This document shows positions 9,293-15,427 of a DNA stretch of 15,427 nucleotides, in pieces. Within the stretch, counting starts at the first letter, position 1. Every line of letters starts with the position of its first letter. Source of the stretch: Agrocybe praecox (taxonomy: Eukaryota; Basidiomycota; Agaricomycetes; Agaricales; Agrocybaceae); NCBI GenBank assembly GCA_964017145.1, contig CAXHKQ010000135.1, positions 1-15,427 of the forward strand. Reading direction: 5' to 3'. The position numbers and the translations under genes were made by a program. The notes beneath the pieces were generated by a model. That model saw only the letters and a list, made by a program, of their open reading frames with translations, searched no databases and was not told where the DNA came from.

Positions 9293-9415
9293 GCCCAAGT
9301 GGCACATTGCGCGTACTCGAACTTCCTTCAACGGACCCGGTGTAGAGTCATCTCGTGGTGAGGTTCGTGACGTTCGCAACCCATATATTTCGGTGCTCAA
9401 GGTGGTTGACCTTTT
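9293..9415 (-). mobile_element. Possible 3' end fragment of an RTE-like retroposon
   Basis: About 120 bp of GC-richer sequence sits directly before the (AAGT)6 tail on the minus strand. The last 20 bp (AATGTGCCACTTGGGCAAGT) resembles the end of the relic at 10451-11454. No clear reading frame survives. The left limit is set by the change back to AT-rich DNA and is approximate. Confidence 0.4.
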
Positions 9416-9814
9416 CACATCTCTTTTCACATCTCTCTGAGTTCTTTTCCAGATAAAAATTATTGGGATGAGTTCTAAACATTGTATAAATATATTTTAA
9501 TGATTTTGTTTACATACAAATCTTATGGATACAACATAAAGAGGCCATACAAAACTTGCTTCTCCATGTATTGATTGAAGATAAACCTCGGTTCGCTCGT
9601 GAATGTTGAAGTAAATGGTGAAACAAAAAAGGTTTGGGTTTACAGGTAAATTTCGATGCAAAGCCTATCATTCGATTTTTTTGTACATAAACCGTTTGTT
9701 ATTGCGTTCATATCGCATCAATGGGATATGATTCGTAGTAGAAATCACAAATAGGGCTATAACTTTTGTATTCAAGGCCCTACCCTAACGTAATCTATAT
9801 TGGTAGGAAGCATC

Positions 9815-9822
9815 CTAATAAC
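9815..9822. repeat. Left target-site duplication, CTAATAAC
   Basis: This 8-bp sequence is repeated exactly at 10421-10428, immediately outside the two inverted termini. An 8-bp duplication is the hallmark of hAT-superfamily insertion. Confidence 0.9.
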
Positions 9823-9895
9823 CAAGGCCCGGAAGTTAAGGGCCTAAAAAAGTACGTTTTAGGGCCCTAAAATAGTGGCTAAGAACAGTGAAAAA

Positions 9896-9927
9896 GGGTC
9901 TAAAAACAAGAAAAAAGGGTCTAAAAA
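9896..9927 (+). repeat. Left subterminal GGGTCTAAAAA repeats
   Basis: Two perfect copies of GGGTCTAAAAA (9896-9906 and 9917-9927), each preceded by five or six A residues. They lie about 75-105 bp inside the left end of the hAT-like element and are in the same orientation as the right-hand set. Confidence 0.85.
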
Positions 9928-10170
9928 TCATGATTTCTCGATCATATTTCGTAAAAATGGGTCGAAAGACGAAGCGAAATTGGATCTTCATGCAAATATC
10001 GCACTAAGCACATTATTTTCTTGGATATATTAATTCGCATTACATGTTTTGTATATTTTCAGAAAAATTTACAAAAATACTTCGATTTTTTTTTTCAAAG
10101 AATTTTTTTTTGCACGAAAAATTTAACATTTACCAGTATGCATTTAGATGAAAACTTGCAGAGATTTTGA

Positions 10171-10315
10171 AGGGCCAAAAAAGGCAAAAAAGGGTCTAAA
10201 AATAGTGGAAATAAGGGAAAAAAGGCGAAAAAGGGTCTAAAAAAAGGGATTATAGGTGAAAAAAGGGCCTAACGTCCAAAAAAGGGCAAAAAGGGGAAAA
10301 AAGGGTATAAAAAGT
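10171..10315 (+). repeat. Right subterminal A-rich GGG repeats
   Basis: Perfect GGGTCTAAAAA copies lie at 10192-10202 and 10233-10243, with a variant GGGTATAAAAA at 10303-10313 and several AAAAAAGGG(C/G) words between. The strand is almost free of C. Subterminal repeats of this kind bind transposase in other hAT elements such as Ac, but function here is inferred. Confidence 0.8.
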
Positions 10316-10420
10316 ATAGTTCATTTCAATCGTACGGAAACGTGACGCATAATCGTGGTTACAAATGCTCTGTAGGATGAACAGGAAAAAAAGGGTTTTT
10401 CCCTTAACTTCCGGGCCTTG

Positions 10421-10428
10421 CTAATAAC
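10421..10428. repeat. Right target-site duplication, CTAATAAC
   Basis: Exact copy of 9815-9822. It runs directly into TTACTTTCTTTACTTC, the AAGT-like 3' tail (minus strand) of the RTE-like relic, so the hAT-like element inserted at the edge of that older retroposon. Confidence 0.9.
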
Positions 10429-11454
10429 TTACTTTCTTTACTTCTGCCACTTATGCCATGATGGCACATAGTGCAGAAGTGAACGCCTTAAACCTCACGC
10501 GGTTCGGGGCCAGCGCTTTCACTTGCTGCCAGGTGTTGTCGGCAGCGGCTGCTTCCCGAATAACTGGCCGCTTCCAAGTGTCTTTCGGTCGTCCACGTCT
10601 TCTTCTTTGGTTGGGACCCGCCAGACCAAAGAAGAAGACGTCCAGGGCCTCGGCTGCGATCTCGTTGCGCCTTCGAAGAGTGTGACCGATTCACACCCAC
10701 TTCCTTCGGATGATCGTCAGCTGCATGCACTCGCTCCATCTCAGCTCTCCTCCACAGTTCGTCATTGCTGATGACTACTGGCCAGCGAGTAAGCAGTATA
10801 CGTCGCAGGCATTTGTTGACGAACACCTGCAGACTCTGCGTAATGGAAGATGTTGATTTCATCTTTCGCTGCCATATAGTAGGACGGACAGGACGTTGGA
10901 CCGGAAAAATTGCAGTTTCAGGTTCCTCGGCACGTGGGATGTTCTCCACAGTCCGTTCAGCATACCGAACGCTTTCTTTATACGCACCCCCATCCTTCGC
11001 TATCATGCATCCCAAGTAGCAGAAGCTCTCTACATCGTCGATTGGCTCGTCTTCAAGGAGAAGTGGTTCGCTAACACCCGTCTTAAATGTCAACCTTATC
11101 AACTTGGTCTTGGCGACGTTAACCTTCAGGCCGACCTGCTGCACAAGTCGGTTCAGATTCTCCACTATCTCGCGTCTGGTATGTGACATCAGACATATGT
11201 CGTCGGCGTAGGCAAGGTCTTCGAGTCTGGTCATTTCGAGATGTTTCCAGGTAATACCTCGTGGAGAGTTATTTACCTTCGTCATGACCCAGTCTAGGAC
11301 GAGTAGGAACAAGAACGGGAAAAGGATGCAACCCACACCTTTTCACACCTGTGGTTGCGTTGAACTCGCGTCCGAGCTTCCCTCGGTAAAATACTCTACA
11401 CGTTGAGTCTCGGTACAGCGACTGGATGATGTTGCGCAATTTCTCTGGAATTCC
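10429..11454 (-). pseudogene. 5'-truncated, frameshifted RTE-like reverse transcriptase relic
   Basis: This is the 3' part of a non-LTR retrotransposon. On the minus strand it opens at 11454 with GIPEKLRNIIQSLY, and continues through the FLFLLVLDWVM region, YADD catalytic box (11199-11210), GLKVNVAKTK and YLG. The C-terminal part has FVNKCLRRIL, NDELW, IGHTL and GRPKDTWKR and ends ALCAIMA and stop at 10451. The frame is broken at least four times: near 11337-11345 (TGA); around 10985 with loss of roughly ten codons; near 10865; and near 10718. A TGG-to-TGA change lies near 10693. The middle piece (AFGMLNGLWR to LLYGSE) is readable only in another frame. The endonuclease and most of the RT are missing, as in incomplete reverse transcription. 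A 3' UTR of about 20 bp and an AAGT-like tail follow. The clade is judged from motif style and the short tail. Confidence 0.85.
10595..10641. repeat. Perfect 17-bp inverted repeat in the RTE-like 3' end
   Basis: ACGTCTTCTTCTTTGGT at 10595-10611 is the exact reverse complement of 10625-10641, with a 13-nt spacer. On the coding strand it encodes DVFFFG and NQRRRR on either side. It lies about 150-190 bp before the end of the element and could fold as a strong RNA hairpin. Confidence 0.9.
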
Positions 11455-11488
11455 CTATAAATTCCCTATAAATTCCTAATAAATTCAC
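11449..11488. repeat. 11-bp tandem repeat at the relic's truncation point
   Basis: Units AATTCCCTATA (11449-11459), AATTCCCTATA (11460-11470) and AATTCCTAATA (11471-11481), plus a partial AATTCAC. The RTE-like homology begins within the first unit, at 11454, so the insertion joined at or created this repeat. Confidence 0.85.
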
Positions 11489-11529
11489 ACAATATCCTAA
11501 ATTCAGTCGAATGACTTCATTTTGAAGGG

Positions 11530-11580
11530 CTAAAATGGGCGAGGCAAAACTTGCCCCCCCCGCAAAACTTACCCCACATT
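11530..11580. repeat. TIR-like motif, right copy, with a doubled end
   Basis: GCAAAACTTACCCCAC at about 11561-11576 is the inverse of 9072-9087. Just to its left is GAGGCAAAACTTGCCCCCCCC, a second version of the same word. The two together look like a partly duplicated or internally folded terminus. Confidence 0.5.
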
Positions 11581-11930
11581 ACCCTATGTGTATTATTCGA
11601 TTAGTTAGAGGAAGGCGAGGCAAATCGTTGTAGCCAGTAGAAGTTGTAGTATTTTGAAACTGCGCATATCTTCGACTACAGGGCGCATTGGCAAGAGTCC
11701 TTTTAGACGGGAATCTTTATTTTGCCCCTAGAATCACCAGCTAGACACTCACTGTGTTTCGTAAAGACACGTGCGTGACCTCCCCTTGTTAGTCTGAAAA
11801 AAGTTTACATATGGCGCTATTTGCCTCACCCTCCCCTACTGTTTAACGAACTATCCTCAAGTGGTTTCTCTATTTATGTTTGCACTATTCTATGAACATT
11901 AACTAAAAGGTTGGATTCCATTCTAATCAA
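11581..11930. other. Unassigned stretch with GAGGCAAA-type words
   Basis: No gene is seen. GAGGCAAATCG occurs near 11613, and GCGCTATTTGCCTCACCCTC near 11813-11832 is its inverted form, followed by CCCTACTG. They echo the TIR-like motifs at 9072 and 11533 and may be ends of further small DNA elements. Confidence 0.35.
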
Positions 11931-12660
11931 CCTGTTGAACACACACATTCGCACATACACACTCGCACCGCCAGTTGAACCTGTTTCCGCACTCGCCGCG
12001 CACGCGGTCGCGCCGCAGTCACCACCACTCGGGGTATAAAATAATTTATATGTATACCACACAGCCGCACACGACCGAACGTGCGCATGCGCACATATCC
12101 TCTATCCACTCGCGCGCTCTACCACACAAAACATTTATAAACTATTTCGTGTTACCGTTCAATGCACCCGATACGCGAGACGCGACCGCGACGCGGCCGA
12201 CGACGGCGACGTTTGTCCGCCAAACGGGCGAACCAATGCGCCAATTTTATGGCTATAGCGAGAGAGAGAGGAACACATGCGGAGCATGCATGCCGTTGCC
12301 GCCGTCGAGCATGCGGAACATAAGTCAAAATGGTAGCGCGTTTCTTTTATGGCGATTAGTTAAAATCGCCGACCGCGGACGGGCACGCTCTGGTCAAGCG
12401 GTGCTGGCCGGCGTGCATGCGCCTGTCCGTGCTATCTGGGCGAGATGCTTTGGGGCGCACGAGCCGCCGCAGCGCAGCGCAAAGATACAATCCTCTTTTG
12501 CATACGGCGACGACTCGAAGAGTTGCGCGCGCGATGTGCGACTGTGCCACACACACTAGCATACAATTCGATCTGAGTGTGTGTACAGTTGAGTGGAGTC
12601 TATTCATTCTTAATTTTGGGGCTATATTTGCACGTGGTAAGTATTATTTTTGTCTGAATA
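11931..12660 (+). promoter_or_regulatory. GC-rich, CA-repeat block; possible promoter or first exon
   Basis: The stretch is GC-rich, contains CACACA words, GCGCATGCGC and an (AG)n run near 12260, and includes a 194-codon open frame that resembles no known protein. I read that frame as chance, given its composition. Near the right end, CGTG|GTAAGTATT at 12636/12637 is a close match to a 5' splice site. The block could therefore be the promoter and untranslated first exon of a plus-strand gene continuing beyond the window. No matching acceptor or coding exon is seen. Confidence 0.3.
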
Positions 12661-13260
12661 CAAAACATTAAAATGTTCCGAGGAGAGAAGAGAGATAATG
12701 CAATCTGAATAATTTCAGCTGGAATATGCTGAATCAAGACAATTTTTCAGTTTCGCTATAGAATAGTGCAATCTCTAACTAATTCACTCGCTGAAACAAA
12801 TGATAGGAGCTATATGTCAAATGTTTTCAAAGTATTTCCTAACATATGGAGATGAAAGTATTTGAAGTATTGATAAAAATTGTTTTCTGATAGGTAGAAG
12901 TGCCGCTAGAGACAAAAAAGGCCATCATTTTTTTATATGAAAAAAGTTTTAATAGTTATGTACCGACCATTTGAGCACCACAATCGACGTATCGTCATTT
13001 CAATTTTGGGCACTTACTTCTTCGGATTTGGCCCTCAACGACTACTATTCATAACCGGAATCTAACAAATGGCTCCATGCTCCATCCAAAGATAACACTA
13101 CGCGCCAATTTGTAAAAAAATAAAAAGGGAGAGTATTTTTTCTGATAATCTCCATCGACCTAAGACTTTATGTGTATTTCGTTTTTTATTCTATGGCGTA
13201 TGTTTGAAGATAGAGCCCTTGAAAAATGGCAAATTCTGTACTTCCGGTAAGTACATTGGG
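12661..13260. other. AT-rich stretch, nothing recognised
   Basis: There is no coding frame of interest, repeat or RNA gene that I can support. Confidence 0.5.
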
Positions 13261-13262
13261 TG

Positions 13263-13467
13263 ACAATTGCTTCTTCACAAGATAGTTATTGACGTTGTGA
13301 ACCAGATATCTAGAGACTGAGCTGCATAGGTGAACTGAATCTTTTTGTTTATAGTAGTATTTATGCGAAATTCGACCTTTGTCAGTGGCCCACAAATGGA
13401 TCGTGGGCCACTGAATGTTACTACTGAATGTTACAATTCAAAAGCGTTACAATTGCTTCTTCACAAG
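13263..13467. repeat. 19-bp direct repeats flanking a 12-bp inverted repeat
   Basis: ACAATTGCTTCTTCACAAG occurs at 13263-13281 and again, exactly, at 13449-13467. Between them TCAGTGGCCCAC (13382-13393) and GTGGGCCACTGA (13403-13414) form a perfect 12-bp inverted repeat with a 9-nt loop, followed by CTGAATGTTAC twice (13411 and 13424). No coding frame explains it. Confidence 0.85.
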
Positions 13468-14110
13468 CGCAAAAATGCATGTTATTTGACTCTACAGCAT
13501 AAAAATGTCAACAATTGTTGATGCAATTTTGTGCCCTCCAATGTATTCTTCGAGGAAAGCCAAACTAAATTTTCATCAAAAAATTATTTTCAACAACTTT
13601 ATCGTGTTAATACCCTTACTACATGCTTGTCTTTGGAGTTCCAGAAAACACTAAATTTTCTTCAAAATCAACAAAAAAAAAATATCAACATGTCAACGAG
13701 CTTCATTCAGGACTAGACTATCAGACATATTCAAGTTTTCAAAACAGAGTCCTTGTAACAGAATAATTCGATATAACGATAAATCATGCAAACATGTGAT
13801 TGATGTTGCATGACATTTCACCAGAAATAATCAGAAAACCAGAAAACTATGCAATTGAATAAAAGAATATTTCATCCAGAAATGTTGTTTATTCATAGTT
13901 TCACCCGAGGCTTCTCAGTTAAACAAACATGTTCACAAGCATACATACAAAAATTTGACGAAATCAAGTTGAGCAACCGATTGAATGAAACAAATATTTT
14001 TTGATTGATGGTCTATCGATTGTACACACAAAACTAGTTTTAAAAATATCTGGTTACAGAATTGCCTCACCTCACACTACGCACATAGATTCAACAATAA
14101 TAATAGTAGT
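13468..14110. other. AT-rich stretch, nothing recognised
   Basis: Poly-A and AT-rich words only. A 61-codon frame at 13531-13716 is AT-driven and not called. Confidence 0.5.
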
Positions 14111-14720
14111 CACTGCGCGTTGCGGTCCATCTGCGCTGCGGTGCACCAAATCACAGGGTTGGCTGCTCGTTTACACATAGCCAGCAGCATGACAGAGATA
14201 TGCGCATGATCGCAGCGGTCGTCGTTTCCATCCGAGTGGAAAGTGGTGAAGAAAAGTGTGAAATGTTAATTGCATCCGGGGAGTGCGCAGCAATGCGAAA
14301 CGAACGAGCATTTTTGCACCACCCCGTTCAGCAGCCGCGCGTGCGCATCTTGACCGAGCACGCGTTCACGTTCACCTCTCCTCTGCAGCAGCGCGTGCTC
14401 GCGTTACCGACACATCTCTTACACATACCTGCTACACACATATGCTCACACATGAGAGCACAAAACGTATGTAAATATATAGAGAGGAGTATGAAATATC
14501 AGGCGCGTGCGCAGGCGGCCGCTCGCGAACCTAATGATGGCCTTAATGGTGAGTGCACGCGCACAGATGCGTCTTCGCCACGGCAGCGGCAGCATCGACG
14601 ACGGCGACAACGGCTGCGCAGTGGCGACCTGTCGCCGACACTCGTACAGGTGTTGCTATATTTTTTACAACCAAAGAACACACACAATGCGCATCGTTGT
14701 TTTTTCAAATATTAGAAACC
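14111..14720 (+). promoter_or_regulatory. Second GC-rich, CA-repeat block; possible first exon
   Basis: The composition is like the block at 11931-12660: GCGCGTGCGC words, ACACAC runs and GGC/CGA repeats. At 14534-14548 ATGATGGCCTTAATG is followed by GTGAGTG, a good 5' splice site, so a short coding first exon ending at 14548 is possible. Overlapping open frames up to 171 codons are rich in Arg and Ala from the GC bias and match nothing I know. Without an acceptor or homology this is only a suggestion. Confidence 0.25.
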
Positions 14721-14967
14721 CTTTTACTTCATGTAATAGTGGTTCATCCTGAATCACGGTAATTATTATGTTCTACAATCCTAGTAGGAAAGGCCAAAAA
14801 AGTGAAAACATTGTGGCGAAAATGCGGACGTGTATGGAATAAGATTCGTGTAGATAATTACGACATATGTAGAAAATCTACTAGGGGAATTATTCCACAT
14901 TATAAAATGACTTATTTATACATACTACATATTTCTTATTGAAACTTTTGACCATTGCTAGTATTTG

Positions 14968-15131
14968 AGTCGTCTGAGTGGCGTAGGGGTAGAGTACCTG
15001 CCTCACGATCGGAAGGTCCTGGGCTCGAATCCCGGTATGGGTGCGGGTTTCTTCTTCCAATGATGATCCAAAGGAAGGATGTTAAATGTTGCCTAGGGTT
15101 ACTCTTTGGATTGCTGTGCGTTCGATCTACA
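14968..15131 (+). mobile_element. tRNA-derived SINE
   Basis: The head carries RNA polymerase III promoter boxes with tRNA spacing: A box TGGCGTAGGGG at 14979-14989 and B box GGCTCGAATCC at 15022-15032. The T arm folds fully (CTGGG, loop CTCGAAT, CCCGG at 15019-15035, one G-T pair). The acceptor halves (GTCTGAG and TATGGGT) do not pair, so it is not a working tRNA gene. About 90 bp of unrelated tail follows, to the TA that precedes the transposon copy at 15134. Neither a target duplication nor a poly-A tail is clear, so the outer limits are approximate and the family is not named. Confidence 0.7.
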
Positions 15132-15133
15132 TA

Positions 15134-15427
15134 CAGGGTGCGCCATATTTGATGGAGCTATGAGAACATCGAATAACTTTTGAATCAATCAACCAATTTT
15201 TAAAAACAACATTTTTAAATTTAATTTGGACCTATACAATTTGTTTGGATACAATTTTGAATTCATTAAAAAAAAAAAAAAAAAAATGCAGCAATTTCAG
15301 CATATTTTTCAGTTGCCAATGATGGCCGCCTTCATTGGCAACTGAAAAATATGCTGAAATTGCTGCATTTTCCATTACTTTTTTTGTATCTAGGGCGGTA
15401 TAGCGACATTTTCTGCACGATTTTTTT
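15134..15427. mobile_element. Rearranged Tc1/mariner-like relic (copy B)
   Basis: It starts with CAGGGTGCGCCATATTTGAT after a TA at 15132-15133, matching the terminus of copy A at 7241. Similarity runs through GAGCTATGAGAACAT, the AATAACTTTT word and the ATACAATTTGTT region to about 15265. A 19-nt A run (15268-15286) and the inverted repeat follow. Read on the minus strand from the right edge, the frame gives MENAAISAYFSVA then NEGGH, aligning with MKNAAKKKHFSVV-NGGGH of copy A, so this is transposase C-terminal sequence. The coding part is present once on each strand because of the inversion. The element runs off the window. Confidence 0.65.
15283..15371. repeat. Perfect 40-bp inverted repeat with 9-nt spacer
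   Basis: Arms at 15283-15322 and 15332-15371 are exact reverse complements, beginning AAAATGCAGCAATTTCAGCA. The spacer is TGGCCGCCT. Both arms are the C-terminal coding end of the transposase relic. As RNA or single-stranded DNA this would form a long hairpin. Confidence 0.95.

Larger units (their letters stand above)
9823..10420. mobile_element. Complete 598-bp non-autonomous hAT-like element
   Basis: The termini are perfect 20-bp inverted repeats: CAAGGCCCGGAAGTTAAGGG at 9823-9842 and its reverse complement at 10401-10420. They are flanked by the 8-bp duplication CTAATAAC. The CAAGG start fits the hAT terminal pattern (C/T)A(A/G)NG. No transposase frame is present, so an autonomous relative elsewhere must have mobilised it. 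The interior is A-rich with repeated GGGTCTAAAAA words near both ends. Just inside the left terminus GGGCCTAAAA and TTTTAGGGCCC (about 9840-9866) form a hairpin. The perfect termini and duplication suggest a fairly recent insertion. I do not recognise the named family. Confidence 0.9.

Noticed and set aside
11975..12559. 194-codon plus-strand frame as a protein gene
   Set aside because: Its Arg/His/Thr content reflects CA and GC-rich DNA, no domain is visible, and overlapping frames are open on both strands.
14200..14715. 171-codon plus-strand frame as a protein gene
   Set aside because: GC-biased, low-complexity sequence with overlapping open frames. A short first exon within it is possible, but the long frame is not supported.
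14972..15042. Functional tRNA gene
   Set aside because: The T arm and promoter boxes are good, but the acceptor stem does not pair and the anticodon stem is poor. A SINE head explains it better.

Overview
This window looks like repeat-rich, non-coding DNA from an insect or other arthropod. A dipteran such as a mosquito is plausible but not proven. The pointers are a full-length BEL/Pao-type retrotransposon polyprotein, an RTE-like non-LTR relic with an (AAGT)n-type tail, a small hAT-like element, Tc1/mariner-like relics, a tRNA-derived SINE, and many CA/GT, GCGC and CTG simple repeats. No host protein-coding gene can be assigned with confidence. There are no rRNA genes, functional tRNA genes, CRISPR arrays or bacterial operons.

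Layout. Positions 1-74 hold three copies of a 27-28 bp tandem repeat just beyond the stop codon of the BEL element, probably at or near the start of its 3' LTR. Positions 85-5586 (minus strand) are one uninterrupted gag-pol frame with gag, zinc knuckles, protease, reverse transcriptase, RNase H, integrase and a C-terminal domain. Positions 5587 to about 6230 are its leader and a probable but unproven 5' LTR. Positions 6799-7241 are a decayed, internally deleted DNA-transposon relic (copy A). Positions 7250-9060 contain microsatellites and a CpG-rich block but no gene. Positions 9070-11580 are a nest of repeats: a TIR-like motif at both ends, an (ACTT)6 retroposon tail, a complete 598-bp hAT-like element with an 8-bp target duplication, and a 5'-truncated, frameshifted RTE-like relic into whose 3' tail region the hAT-like element is inserted. 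Positions 11590-14960 are mostly unassigned, with two GC-rich, CA-repeat blocks (about 11930-12560 and 14110-14720) that each end near a good splice-donor sequence and could be promoter or first-exon regions. Positions 14968-15131 are a tRNA-derived SINE, and 15134-15427 are a second copy (copy B) of the transposon seen at 6799-7241, rearranged into a perfect 40-bp inverted repeat.

The elements do not form a pathway. They are independent insertions of different ages. The BEL frame is intact and therefore young, the hAT-like element has perfect TIRs and TSD and is also fairly young, and the RTE-like and Tc1/mariner-like pieces are old and broken. The most distinctive structures are the hAT-like element with its subterminal 11-mer repeats, the perfect 40-bp palindrome at the right edge, and the 17-bp inverted repeat near the 3' end of the RTE-like relic.
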